A stretch of DNA of 64,000 bases from JBGTFE01 sp036403235 (GTDB taxonomy: Bacteria; Acidobacteriota; Blastocatellia; Pyrinomonadales; Pyrinomonadaceae), in contig DASWRI010000042.1 of NCBI GenBank assembly GCA_036403235.1, forward strand, positions 1 to 64,000, given 5' to 3'. The position numbers and the translations under genes were made by a program. Within the stretch, counting starts at the first letter, position 1, and each line of letters begins with the position of its first letter. Shown piece after piece: positions 8,471 through 16,945 of this stretch. The notes below the pieces were generated by a model. That model did not search any database. It was not told the DNA's origin and was given only the letters and a program-made list of their open reading frames with translations.

Positions 8471-9205
8471 ATGAAGCAAAGTCCGAAAATTGGCCTCACA
8501 ATGCGGCTTGAATTGGAAACAAATCGCTTTTATCTCGGTCGGGATTATTGCGAGGCCCTGGAACATTTCGGCGCCATGCCTCTGCACATAAGTCTAATTC
8601 CAAAAAAAGATTATTTAAGAAATGTTTTAGAGAATTTAGACGGTATACTATTACCCGGAAGCGACACCGATATCGACCCTTTACGATTCGACGAAGAACC
8701 GCATCCGAAGCTAAAAACGGTTCTGTATATAAAAGAAGAAACGGATTTATTAATTTTAGAAGAAGCGGAAAAGCTAAAAATACCAATTTTGGGAATTTGT
8801 TTTGGAATGCAGGCGCTCAACGTTGCGCGCGGCGGAACGGTTTATCAGGATATAGAATCTCAAATTTCAAATTCCATAAAACACGAACAGGGAATGCCGC
8901 GCGACAGAAAGTCACATCACATAACAGTTAAAGAAGAAAGTTTACTTTTTACTTTAACTGGTTCGGCCAAAGTTAAAGTAAATTCTCATCACCATCAAGC
9001 TGTTAAAGAGACGGGACAGAACTTAAAAGTGACAGCTTTAGCCGAGGACGGCGTAATTGAATGCATTGAAGATACGCGGGACGACAGATACGTTCTGGGC
9101 GTTCAATGGCATCCCGAACTAAACTGGAAAGAAGATTCTGTGTCAGAAAATATTTTTCAAAGTTTTATTGACGCTTCGATAAAATACGCATCAAAAAGGA
9201 GTTAA
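8471..9205 (+). CDS. Gamma-glutamyl-gamma-aminobutyrate hydrolase family (peptidase C26)
   Basis: Class-I glutamine-amidotransferase-like hydrolase, about 244 residues, PuuD/YvdE-like. LPGSDTDIDP is the family GG-D-P type motif. The nucleophile Cys is in GICFGMQALN and the catalytic His in GVQWHPE, with the Glu two residues on. Such enzymes cleave gamma-glutamyl amides (polyamine or peptide derivatives) in the cytoplasm. I chose ATG 8471 (MKQSPKIGLTMR), which aligns with family starts. An in-frame ATG at 8438 would add 11 residues. Neither has a clear Shine-Dalgarno. It is followed after 8 bases by the NamZ-like gene, a pairing that fits muropeptide recycling, though that is inference. Confidence 0.9.
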   Translation: MKQSPKIGLTMRLELETNRFYLGRDYCEALEHFGAMPLHISLIPKKDYLRNVLENLDGILLPGSDTDIDPLRFDEEPHPKLKTVLYIKEETDLLILEEAEKLKIPILGICFGMQALNVARGGTVYQDIESQISNSIKHEQGMPRDRKSHHITVKEESLLFTLTGSAKVKVNSHHHQAVKETGQNLKVTALAEDGVIECIEDTRDDRYVLGVQWHPELNWKEDSVSENIFQSFIDASIKYASKRS

Positions 9206-9213
9206 TTTTACAA

Positions 9214-10401
9214 GTGAAAGCACTTCAACAAAAAGTAATTAAACTGGGTATAGAAAAGGCTTTAGAAAGGTCAAGTGATTTATTAAGAAACCAAAGAGTA
9301 GGTTTGATTTGCAATCAAGCTTCGGTAAATCATGATTTTGAGCATGCGGCGGATTTGTTTTTTGAAAATACGGATATCAACTTAACTGCTCTTTTCGGGC
9401 CGCAGCACGGCATCCGAGGTGATGTTCAGGACAATATGGTCGAAACCTCTCACACCGTCGATAAAAAAACAAAAGTTCCGATTTATTCACTTTATAGTGA
9501 AACGAGAGAGCCGACCGAAGAAATGTTGAAAGATATAGATACGCTTGTTTTCGATCTGCAGGATGTCGGCGGTCGCGTTTATACATTTATCTATACGATG
9601 GCAAATGCGATGCAGGCATGTTCAAAATTCGGCAAGAAAATGATTGTTTGCGACCGGCCCAACCCGATTAACGGAATAAATGTCGAAGGAAATCTTTTGG
9701 AAAAAGAATACACGTCTTTTGTCGGCCAGTATCCGATACCGATGCGCCACGGCCTGACGGTCGGCGAGCTCGCAAAGCTTTTTAATGAGGAATTTGACAT
9801 TAGATGTGATTTAGAAGTGATTACGATGGATAAATGGGCGCGCGAAGATTATTTTGATGAAACAGACGCTCCCTGGGTAATGCCTTCGCCAAATATGCCT
9901 ACGCCCGACACTACGACGGTTTTTCCGGCGACAGTTTATTTTGAGGGAACGCAAATTTCCGAAGGGCGCGGAACGACTCGCCCCTTTGAAATTATCGGGG
10001 CTCCTTTTATCGATGCCGACGAATTGACTGACGCTCTGCTTCAACTTCAGCTTCCGGGCGTTAAGTTCAGGGCAGTAAACTTTTTACCGACATTTCAAAA
10101 ACACGGGAAAATGGTTTGCGGCGGAGTGTTTCTACATATTATCGACAGGAAGACATTTGAGCCTGTAATAACCGGAATCGCGATGGTAAAGACCATTTAC
10201 GATTTATATACGAATGATTTTAAATGGAAAAATCCGCCGTATGAATACGTATTTGATTTGAATCCTTTCGATGTTATTTCAGGCACCGATAAGATTAGAA
10301 ATTTCATCGAAGCTAGTGCAGATTTGGATACAATAAAACATTACTGGCAAAACGACGTAAAAGAGTTTGAGGCATTAAGAGAAAAGTATCTGCTTTATTA
10401 A
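9214..10401 (+). CDS. NamZ-like exo-beta-N-acetylmuramidase (DUF1343)
   Basis: 395 residues spanning the full DUF1343 family. Diagnostic motifs are VGLICNQAS, ALFGPQHGIRGDVQDN (residues about 67-82), DLQDVGGRVYTFIYTM, CDRPNPING and EGRGTTRPFEIIGAPF. The characterised Bacillus member NamZ removes terminal MurNAc from peptidoglycan fragments. The start is GTG at 9214 with AAGGAG about 11 bases upstream; no ATG lies nearby in frame. No signal peptide is visible, so this copy is probably cytoplasmic, unlike secreted NamZ. The neighbouring C26 peptidase could act on the peptide part of the same recycled wall fragments. Confidence 0.88.
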   Translation: MKALQQKVIKLGIEKALERSSDLLRNQRVGLICNQASVNHDFEHAADLFFENTDINLTALFGPQHGIRGDVQDNMVETSHTVDKKTKVPIYSLYSETREPTEEMLKDIDTLVFDLQDVGGRVYTFIYTMANAMQACSKFGKKMIVCDRPNPINGINVEGNLLEKEYTSFVGQYPIPMRHGLTVGELAKLFNEEFDIRCDLEVITMDKWAREDYFDETDAPWVMPSPNMPTPDTTTVFPATVYFEGTQISEGRGTTRPFEIIGAPFIDADELTDALLQLQLPGVKFRAVNFLPTFQKHGKMVCGGVFLHIIDRKTFEPVITGIAMVKTIYDLYTNDFKWKNPPYEYVFDLNPFDVISGTDKIRNFIEASADLDTIKHYWQNDVKEFEALREKYLLY

Positions 10402-10523
10402 ATCTAAAGTTAATTCTAGCAACTCAAACTTAATGAAGACGAAATTTAGATGGTTATATTTTAACGAATTTTTAATAGTCAGAATGCCGACTGCTCAGGC
10501 ATTTGCTTAGGTTGAGAAAATAA

Positions 10524-10904
10524 ATGAACAGCACAATTTTCATTAGTTTACTGTCGTGGTTTCTACCCGGCGTCGGGCATATCCGCCTGGGGCGCTGGAA
10601 ACGCGGAATAATCATCGGCGGCGTTATTTGGACGATGTTTGTAATCGCAGTTTTAAGCGGCGGAGCATATTATCCGGGATTTGATTTCAAGGACGGAGCA
10701 CTGCTTTATTTACTGAATATTTTCGCGCGTTTCGGCAACGGCCTAGGAGCAATAATCAGTTTTTTCCTGGCCACCAATCCGCCGCCAAACGCGGCCGCGT
10801 TTGCAACGTTTGAATATGGCGGGAGATTTTTGGAGGTTGCGGGACTTTTAAATTATCTGGCGGCTTTGGATGCGGTTGATATTTATCTGGGAAGAAAAAA
10901 ATGA
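10524..10904 (+). CDS. Small multi-pass membrane protein, DUF6677-like
   Basis: 126 residues with about three hydrophobic segments (near 3-16, 28-48 and 58-82) and a fourth weaker one near 103-117. The start SLLSWFLPGVGHIRLGRWKRG resembles the conserved N-terminus of DUF6677 proteins, which have no known function. A glycine-rich, proline-interrupted middle (NPPPNAAAF) may be a periplasmic loop. Its TGA overlaps the ATG of the next small membrane protein (ATGA), so the two are translationally coupled and may act together. The family name is from memory; function unknown. Confidence 0.7.
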   Translation: MNSTIFISLLSWFLPGVGHIRLGRWKRGIIIGGVIWTMFVIAVLSGGAYYPGFDFKDGALLYLLNIFARFGNGLGAIISFFLATNPPPNAAAFATFEYGGRFLEVAGLLNYLAALDAVDIYLGRKK

Positions 10905-11071
10905 TTCACTTTTATTATTTAATCGGCTTTGCTTTATTCGTCTCGATTGTGTTCGGCGCTTTGGCCAACGGAACATCAAAAGAGAGATTGATATACGGGC
11001 TGAAAATATTCGCTCAATTTTTGGCGGTCAGTCTTGTTCTGGGCTGGATTTTATATTACATACCTTGGTAA
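10901..11071 (+). CDS. 56-residue two-helix membrane protein
   Basis: A short gene of 57 codons including stop. It starts with ATG overlapping the previous TGA (ATGA) and ends in TAA at 11069-11071, 6 bases before recO. The product starts MIHFYYLIGFALF and ends ILYYIPW. Two hydrophobic stretches (residues about 4-22 and 37-53) flank a short charged loop NGTSKERLIYG, so it should be a helical hairpin in the inner membrane. Coding-like codon choice, translational coupling and tight spacing on both sides support it as real. No family is recognised. It may be a subunit or partner of the DUF6677-like protein. Confidence 0.65.
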   Translation: MIHFYYLIGFALFVSIVFGALANGTSKERLIYGLKIFAQFLAVSLVLGWILYYIPW

Positions 11072-11077
11072 ACGAAA

Positions 11078-11830
11078 ATGGGATTAGTCGAAACGGAAGG
11101 GTTGATTTTAAAGAGCTACAGTTTGGCGGAAGCCGATAAAATCGTAGTCTTTCTGACGCAGCATCAGGGACTCATACGCGGAGTGGCAAAGGGCGCGAAA
11201 CGTTTAAAAAGTAAATTCGGCGGCGCGCTCGAACCGTTTTCGATCGTCCATCTGGAATATTTTCAAAAGGAAGAGAGAGAGCTCGTTTCAATCAGCCAGA
11301 TTGAGCTCGTTAAATCTTATTTTGAAAAGGCGAGCGAACCCGAATTTTTGCAGAGTTTCGCGTATTTATCCGAGCTTTTATTGGAATTTGCGCCGCCGCA
11401 CGACCCGAATGAGAGGCTTTACCGGATGGCGAAAGTGTGTCTCGAAACAGCCGTCGAATTTCCCGAAAGCCTCGAAAGCATCGCCTTATATTTTGAACTC
11501 TGGATACTGCGTCTGGGCGGCTATCTACCGAACTGGAGCAAATGCGACGATTGCCGCAGGGAATTAACTGCCAATGAGGAGACGAGTTTGCAGATAAATT
11601 TTCATCTGCTTTGCAAAAATTGTCAGAAAAGTCGCAGTAATTGGAAAATCTCGCCTGCCGAAAGACAAATCTTTAGCTTTGCGCAGCAGCTTTCGCCGAC
11701 AAAATTTGTCGAATTTGCGCTGCAAAAAAAGGAGGAGGTAATTGAAGTTTCCGCCACATTGAAAAAAATTATCTCGCATATTCTCGGAAAAGAAATCAAC
11801 AGTGAAAAGGTTTTGATTGCCAATCCCTAA
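11078..11830 (+). CDS. recO: DNA repair protein RecO
   Basis: 250 residues, normal length. The N-terminal OB fold begins VETEGLILKSYSLAEADKIVVFLT, of which SYSLAEADKI and GLIRGVAKGAKR are characteristic. The C-terminal half carries a zinc site, CDDC near residue 155 and CKNC near 178. RecO anneals single strands and loads RecA on SSB-coated DNA with RecR (RecFOR pathway). It is encoded between two membrane-protein genes and the LptF-LptG fusion, 6 bases from each neighbour, so it is probably part of one plus-strand operon. Confidence 0.93.
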   Translation: MGLVETEGLILKSYSLAEADKIVVFLTQHQGLIRGVAKGAKRLKSKFGGALEPFSIVHLEYFQKEERELVSISQIELVKSYFEKASEPEFLQSFAYLSELLLEFAPPHDPNERLYRMAKVCLETAVEFPESLESIALYFELWILRLGGYLPNWSKCDDCRRELTANEETSLQINFHLLCKNCQKSRSNWKISPAERQIFSFAQQLSPTKFVEFALQKKEEVIEVSATLKKIISHILGKEINSEKVLIANP

Positions 11831-11836
11831 CGAAAG

Positions 11837-14122
11837 ATGAAAAAATTCAGCTGGTTAATTTCAAAATACTTAATTCAAGCCATTTTGCCTTATTTTGTTT
11901 TTTCGTGGCTTTTATTAAGTGTCGTGATTTTTTTCCAGCAGGCGAGTCGTTTTTCCGAAATCTTTTTCAGCACAAGCATTCCCAAAAATTTAATCTGGCA
12001 ATTAACGTTGGCGCTCGTTCCGAACGTCGTCGCTTTTACGTGCCCGATGGCAGTTCTGGTCGGGGTAATTATCGGCCTGTCTAAAATGCAGGGCGACAGC
12101 GAGCTGACCGCCGTCAGAGCCGCCGGCGTCGGGAATTTGCAAATTACGCTGCCGATTGTCGTGCTCGGAATTTTGCTTTCGTTTTTCGCATTTTTTGTAA
12201 ATTTAAAAGGCGTTCCTTTTGCCGCGCAAATCGTTCGCGGCGTGGCGCTTCAGACCGCTTTATACAAACTCGAATCGCCGATTGAGCCGGGAGTTTTTAA
12301 CACCGAAATCAGCGGTTATACGATATACGTCAAAAACGGCGATTTGGAAAAAGGCGCGTGGCAAAATATTTTTATTTACGCTGAAGACAAGCCAAACAAA
12401 CAAGTGCGTCTGATAACGTCAAAAAATGGGCGCATCGATTCGACCAATGATTTATCGGAGCTTGTATTGGAAAGCGCCGTCGTCAGCACTTTTTCGACCG
12501 AAAATGACATCGATAAATTTGTTTCGGAAAATGTCGGGCAGATTCGCTTGGGAATAAAGACAAAACGCGGCGAATTGATTGAAAAAATCAGCGGCAGCGA
12601 TAAAAGCCTTGAGGAGTTAGGCTTAAACGAGCTGGCAAAATACGCGCAAAACACAAAGGGAAATGAAAAGACCGAAGCGGAGCTGCTTTTGCAGAGAAGG
12701 CTCATCCTTTCCGTCACGCCGCTGATATTCGCTTTGCTCGGGACGGCACTGGTCATCCGATTTAATCGGGGCGGCAGGGGATTCGGGATTTTTCTAGCGC
12801 TTTTGTGTCTCGTTTTATATTATCTGATTACGCTGCTCGGCGAACAGCTTGCCAGAACCGGTACGATAAGTGTTTTATCGGCCAGTCTGCTTCCATTGAT
12901 TTTAAGCTCGATGACGATTATATGGCTGTTTTTATCGAGCAAAGTTTATGCGAGCCGTTCGATTTTTGATATAAAAAAATACGTTAACCTCCAATTTCGG
13001 AAGAAAGAAAACCGCGTTTCAAAAGGGAATTTTTATATCGATTTTACGACCGGAATTTTAGACTTTGATATTGTTTCCAATTTATTAAAATATTTTCTGC
13101 TCACGCTCGGGTTTTTAACCTCGATTTTTCTCATCTTTACCGCTTTCGAGCTCTGGAAATTTGCCGGAACGTCTGAAAACGGCGTCACGCTTTTAGCAAA
13201 ATATCTCTTTTATCTTCTGCCGTTTATATATATTCAAATCGCGCCCTCGGCATTGATGGTGGCAATTCTCGCGACATTTATAATCAAATCGAGACAAAAT
13301 GAAATCGTCACATGGACTTCGGCCGGGCAGAGCGTTTACAGGCTTCTTCTGCCATGCTTTGTTTTAATGCTTGTAATGGGCGTCGTAAATTGGGCGATTC
13401 AGGAAAAGCTTCTGCCGGGAGCGAATCAAACTCAGGATAATTTGCGAGCACAAATCAGGAGTACCGGATTTTTAGCCAACAAAGACGGAAAGCTGTGGGT
13501 GGCAAATGACGAAAGAATTTATTCGTTTGAAAAGGCGGAAGGCTCGACGAAAGATTCGCAAAAAATAAAAAATCTGTCAATTTACGAGTTTTGCGAAGAC
13601 GGCTCAAGGCTGGCGGGCGTTTATAAAGCGCCGGAAGCGGTCTGGGAAAAAGATAAAGTCAGATTAGGAGAAAAGGCGCAGAAATTTGTATGGAACGACG
13701 GAAAAGCGCAAATTTTGGATTTTTCCGGAAACGAGCTGCCCGAAAAATCCAACTTGTTTATAAATTTATATAAAAAGCCGACGCATCTGGACGCGGCCGA
13801 GACAAGAGAGCAAATTCAAATCAGCCGGTCGGAAATCGAGCAGAGAAATTACGAAGTAGCGCTCGAAAAGAAATACACGACGCTCGTCCTGCCGTTTGTG
13901 ATAACGCTTTTTACGACTCCGTTCGCGCTTTCTTTAAGCCGCAAGGGAAGAGTCATTACAGTCGGCTACGCAATCGGAATCTGGCTGCTTTTTATGGGGC
14001 TTACGAGCACATTCGAGCAGTTCGGACTGAACGGCGTCATATCGGCCAAAATCGCCGTCTGGAGCCCGCTTCTGCTGTTTTCGATGATTGGTTTGTTTTT
14101 AATTTCAAAAGTAAAGACATAA
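11837..14122 (+). CDS. LptF-LptG fusion, lipopolysaccharide export permease
   Basis: 761 residues, twice the length of a normal LptF or LptG. Residues 1-370 form one complete YjgP/YjgQ unit. ISKYLIQAILPYFVFSW starts it; LSKMQGDSELTAVRAAG is the coupling-helix region; a periplasmic jellyroll-like part follows (about 150-250); and QRRLILSVTPLIFALLGTAL opens the last helices. Residues about 400-761 repeat the plan: YIQIAPSALMVAILATF, SRQNEIVTWTSAGQSV as second coupling region, a jellyroll (about 535-635) and KKYTTLVLPFVITLFTTPFAL. With cytoplasmic LptB2 it would pull LPS from the inner membrane. Normally LptF and LptG are separate proteins. A single ORF without stop or frameshift covers both. 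Confidence 0.88.
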   Translation: MKKFSWLISKYLIQAILPYFVFSWLLLSVVIFFQQASRFSEIFFSTSIPKNLIWQLTLALVPNVVAFTCPMAVLVGVIIGLSKMQGDSELTAVRAAGVGNLQITLPIVVLGILLSFFAFFVNLKGVPFAAQIVRGVALQTALYKLESPIEPGVFNTEISGYTIYVKNGDLEKGAWQNIFIYAEDKPNKQVRLITSKNGRIDSTNDLSELVLESAVVSTFSTENDIDKFVSENVGQIRLGIKTKRGELIEKISGSDKSLEELGLNELAKYAQNTKGNEKTEAELLLQRRLILSVTPLIFALLGTALVIRFNRGGRGFGIFLALLCLVLYYLITLLGEQLARTGTISVLSASLLPLILSSMTIIWLFLSSKVYASRSIFDIKKYVNLQFRKKENRVSKGNFYIDFTTGILDFDIVSNLLKYFLLTLGFLTSIFLIFTAFELWKFAGTSENGVTLLAKYLFYLLPFIYIQIAPSALMVAILATFIIKSRQNEIVTWTSAGQSVYRLLLPCFVLMLVMGVVNWAIQEKLLPGANQTQDNLRAQIRSTGFLANKDGKLWVANDERIYSFEKAEGSTKDSQKIKNLSIYEFCEDGSRLAGVYKAPEAVWEKDKVRLGEKAQKFVWNDGKAQILDFSGNELPEKSNLFINLYKKPTHLDAAETREQIQISRSEIEQRNYEVALEKKYTTLVLPFVITLFTTPFALSLSRKGRVITVGYAIGIWLLFMGLTSTFEQFGLNGVISAKIAVWSPLLLFSMIGLFLISKVKT

Positions 14123-14155
14123 AAAAACGAGGCCGATTTTCGACCTCGTTTTTTT
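14121..14155. terminator. Bidirectional intrinsic terminator between lptFG and ahcY
   Basis: A perfect 12-bp inverted repeat, AAAAAAACGAGG (14121-14132) and CCTCGTTTTTTT (14144-14155), with a T run on either strand. It lies between the convergent lptFG (plus) and ahcY (minus) genes and can serve both. It overlaps the lptFG stop codon by 2 bases. Confidence 0.88.
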
Positions 14156-14176
14156 ATTACAAGTTTAATCGGAAAA

Positions 14177-15433
14177 TTAAGTTCCGGTTTCCCATGAAGA
14201 CATATACTCTAACATTTCCGGCGTTAAAGTATCGATATCAACACCCAGAGAGCGAAGTTTAAGGCTTGCGATTTCCTGGTCGACTTCCGAAGGCAGAACG
14301 TGAACTTTTCCTCCGAGCTTGCCTTTGTTTTTAACCAGATATTCAGCCGAAAGCGCCTGGTTGGCAAAGCTCATATCCATCACGCTCGCCGGGTGACCTT
14401 CGGCCGCCGCGAGATTAATCAAGCGGCCCTCGCCGAGAACAATCACGCTCTTGCCGTTTGTGCCCATATATTCTTCGACAAACGGGCGGCGAGTCTCGAC
14501 CGAATCGGACATTTCGCGCAGAGCTTCCAAATTTAATTCCAAATCGAAGTGTCCGCTGTTGCAGACAATCGCGCCGTCTCTCATTACTTCAAAATGTTCT
14601 TTGTCGATGACGTGCCGGTTGCCTGTAACGGTGACGAAGAAATCGCCGAGCTTGGCCGCTTCGGACATCGGCATCACGCGGAAACCGTCCATCACGGCCT
14701 CGATGGCTTTAATCGGGTCAATTTCGGTGACGATGACGTTTGCGCCCATGCCGCGGGCGCGCATCGCGCAGCCTTTGCCGCACCAGCCGTAACCGACGAC
14801 GACGAAATTCTTGCCGGCCAGCAAAATGTTGGTTGCGCGGATAATTCCGTCCAGGGTCGACTGACCCGTTCCGTACCGGTTATCAAAGAAATGCTTGGTC
14901 TGCGCGTCGTTGACGGCAATCGCAGGAAAAGTCAGAACACCGGCTTTTTCCATCGCTTTCAAGCGAACGATGCCGGTTGTCGTCTCTTCGGTCGTGCCGA
15001 TGATTTTGTCGGCCAATTCGCGTTTTTCCTTGAGCATCGTCGCCACCACGTCCGAGCCGTCGTCGATGATGATGTCGGGGCTCGTTTCCAAAGCCATGCG
15101 GACGTGGCTCATATACGTGTCGGTCGATTCGCCTTTCATGGCAAAAACGGGAATGCCCCAATCGGCAACCAGCGAAGCGGCTACGTCGTCCTGCGTCGAG
15201 AGCGGGTTCGAAGCAATCAGAATTGCCTCGGCGCCGCCGGCCTGCAGAGTACGCGCAAGGTTTGCCGTCTCGGTCGTAATGTGCGCGCACGCGACGAGCT
15301 TAATGCCTTCGAGCGGTTTTTCCGCTTCGAAACGCTCGCGGATTAAACGCAAAACGGGCATTTCGCGGTCGGCCCATTCGATTCTTTGTTTTCCTTGCGG
15401 AGCAAGGTTTATGTCTTTGATGTCGTATTCCAT
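14177..15433 (-). CDS. ahcY: Adenosylhomocysteinase, short type
   Basis: Splits S-adenosylhomocysteine into adenosine and homocysteine, closing the SAM methyl cycle. I chose ATG 15433 (MEYDIKDINLAP), giving 418 residues. AAGGA lies 7 bases upstream, and this length fits the family. Upstream in-frame starts at 15454 or 15520 would only add non-conserved residues. Motifs: ACAHITTETANLARTL, DDGSDVVATML, FDNRYGTGQSTLDGI, and the NAD-binding VVGYGWCGKGCAMRARGMGA. The C-terminus ends MSSWETGT and lacks the KPDHYRY tail of the long bacterial/eukaryotic type, matching the archaeal/Thermotoga-like short form. It lies downstream of metK on the same strand, and the many methyltransferases in the polysaccharide locus would feed it. 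Confidence 0.93.
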   Translation of the reverse strand: MEYDIKDINLAPQGKQRIEWADREMPVLRLIRERFEAEKPLEGIKLVACAHITTETANLARTLQAGGAEAILIASNPLSTQDDVAASLVADWGIPVFAMKGESTDTYMSHVRMALETSPDIIIDDGSDVVATMLKEKRELADKIIGTTEETTTGIVRLKAMEKAGVLTFPAIAVNDAQTKHFFDNRYGTGQSTLDGIIRATNILLAGKNFVVVGYGWCGKGCAMRARGMGANVIVTEIDPIKAIEAVMDGFRVMPMSEAAKLGDFFVTVTGNRHVIDKEHFEVMRDGAIVCNSGHFDLELNLEALREMSDSVETRRPFVEEYMGTNGKSVIVLGEGRLINLAAAEGHPASVMDMSFANQALSAEYLVKNKGKLGGKVHVLPSEVDQEIASLKLRSLGVDIDTLTPEMLEYMSSWETGT

Positions 15434-15464
15434 TGAAAATCCTTCTTTTGCCATAGTTTTTTTA

Positions 15465-15556
15465 AGTAGAAAGTAGGTAGAAAATGTAGGTGGCAGATAG
15501 TAGAAAGTAAATAACAGCAAATTGTCTGCGATTTACTACCTACTATCCACTAAAAA
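15465..15556. repeat. Intergenic hairpin built of AGTAGAA/AGTAGGT-type heptads
   Basis: Between metK and ahcY the left part repeats variants of AGTAGAA and AGTAGGT (15465-15510), and the right part has the complementary TTTACTACCTACTATCCAC (15532-15550). The arms GTGG..ATAGTAG..AGTAAAT..CAG and CTG..ATTTACT..CTACTAT..CCAC pair imperfectly around a loop of about 8 bases. The architecture resembles the GTTTCAA hairpins at 46439 and 58433, but the heptamer differs. Confidence 0.55.
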
Positions 15557-15559
15557 AAT

Positions 15560-16723
15560 TTAGACTCCGGTTGCGAAACCGTTTAGAGAACCGAGTAAAG
15601 CTTCGACTTTATCGGTTTTTTCCCATGTAAATTCATCGTTTGTGCGTCCGAAATGACCAAATGCGGCAGTTTTCTTAAAAATCGGTTTGCGCAAATCGAG
15701 CATTTCGATGATGCCTTTCGGAGTCAGCTCGAAATTCTTTCGAACCGCTTCGGCAAGCTTCGATTCTTCGACGCGGCCCGTTCCGTGCGTATCGACCAGA
15801 ACCGAGACAGGCTCGGCAACGCCGATTGCATAAGCTAACTGCACCGTGCATTTTTCGGCCAAACCGGCAGCAACGATGTTTTTTGCGATATAGCGCGCCA
15901 TATAAGCGGCCGAGCGGTCGACTTTCGTCGGGTCCTTACCCGAAAAAGCGCCGCCGCCGTGCGGAGCGTAGCCGCCGTATGTATCGACGATAATTTTGCG
16001 TCCGGTAACTCCGGCATCGCCCATCGGGCCGCCGACGACAAAACGTCCGGTCGGATTGATGTGGTATTTGGTATCTTCATCTAAAAGTTCGGCCGGAACG
16101 GTCGATTTGATGACTTTTTCCAGAATATCGGCGCGGAGCGTTTCGTTTGTAACGTCCTCGGCGTGCTGCGTCGAGATGACGACCGCTTCGACGCGAAAAG
16201 GTCTTCCGTCGCGATATTCGACCGTCACCTGCGATTTTCCGTCGGGGCGCAGATAGGGAAGTTCTCCGCTTCTGCGCGCTTCGGAAAGCTTTCTGGTCAG
16301 ATTGTGCGCGAGCTGAATCGGGAGAGGCATAAGCTCGTCGGTCTCGTTACACGCGAAACCGAACATCAAGCCCTGGTCGCCCGCGCCGCCGGTATCGACG
16401 CCCTGCGCGATGTCGGGCGATTGCGTTCCGATGGCGTCCATCACGCTGCAGGTATTTGAATCGTAGCCGTAGTCCGCGTTGTTATAACCGATTTCATCAA
16501 TCGTTTCGCGAATAATTTTTTTATAATTGATGTTGGCAGACGTTGTGATTTCACCGGCGACGACAGCCAGACCGGTTGTCACCAAAGTTTCACAGGCGAC
16601 GCGTCCGGTCGGGTCTTGTTCGAGAATCGCGTCAAGAATCGCGTCAGAAATCTGGTCGGCAATTTTATCGGGATGACCTTCGGTAACCGATTCCGAAGTA
16701 AATAAAAAATTTGCGTTACTCAA
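15560..16723 (-). CDS. metK: S-adenosylmethionine synthetase
   Basis: Makes SAM from methionine and ATP; 387 residues, normal length. Motifs in order: EGHPDKIADQISDAILD at the start; GAGDQGLMFGFA near residue 117; the P-loop-like GGGAFSGKDPTKVDRS near 258; and C-terminal FGHFGR. Start codon TTG at 16723 (MSNANFLFTSESV) with AAAGGAG 11 bases upstream; no ATG is available in the right place. A near-consensus promoter sits 64 bases upstream (16787-16815). The leader of about 57 bases is too short for the larger SAM riboswitch classes and I saw no such fold. ahcY follows downstream on the same strand. Confidence 0.97.
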   Translation of the reverse strand: MSNANFLFTSESVTEGHPDKIADQISDAILDAILEQDPTGRVACETLVTTGLAVVAGEITTSANINYKKIIRETIDEIGYNNADYGYDSNTCSVMDAIGTQSPDIAQGVDTGGAGDQGLMFGFACNETDELMPLPIQLAHNLTRKLSEARRSGELPYLRPDGKSQVTVEYRDGRPFRVEAVVISTQHAEDVTNETLRADILEKVIKSTVPAELLDEDTKYHINPTGRFVVGGPMGDAGVTGRKIIVDTYGGYAPHGGGAFSGKDPTKVDRSAAYMARYIAKNIVAAGLAEKCTVQLAYAIGVAEPVSVLVDTHGTGRVEESKLAEAVRKNFELTPKGIIEMLDLRKPIFKKTAAFGHFGRTNDEFTWEKTDKVEALLGSLNGFATGV

Positions 16724-16786
16724 TTTGTTTGTAACTCCTTTACAGAATTGAAAATTAAAATCTTTTGGAAAGATAACAAAAGGGAA

Positions 16787-16815
16787 ATTTTATCCGTTAA
16801 AGACAAAACTGTCAA
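16787..16815 (-). promoter_or_regulatory. Sigma-70 promoter of metK
   Basis: On the minus strand, a perfect -35 box TTGACA (16810-16815), a 17-base spacer and -10 box TAAAAT (16787-16792, 5 of 6). It is the best promoter match in the window. It lies in the 542-base gap between metK and the thioredoxin-MsrB gene. That gap otherwise holds only the ORF remnant at 16946-17152 and a hairpin at 17204-17236. Confidence 0.75.
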
Positions 16816-16945
16816 AAGGCATCGACACATATCCGCATATATTAGTCGATTGTTCGGGGAAATTTCGCCCGACAAGTTAAAAATGCCATGCGCGGGAATA
16901 ATTCTAACATCGGTTTTCATCTTATTCGGGGAAGGCAAAGTCTGA

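Noticed and set aside
10483..10503. Terminator after the NamZ-like gene (AATGCC/GGCATT)
   Set aside because: A 6-bp stem with no T run and placed just upstream of the next start; more likely chance.
14549..15346. A 265-codon plus-strand ORF opposite ahcY
   Set aside because: It is the antisense frame of a strongly conserved gene, the product has no domain-like pattern, and no ribosome site or operon context supports it.
16724..16790. SAM riboswitch in the metK leader
   Set aside because: The predicted leader is only about 57 bases and no SAM-I or other known core or matching stems could be seen.
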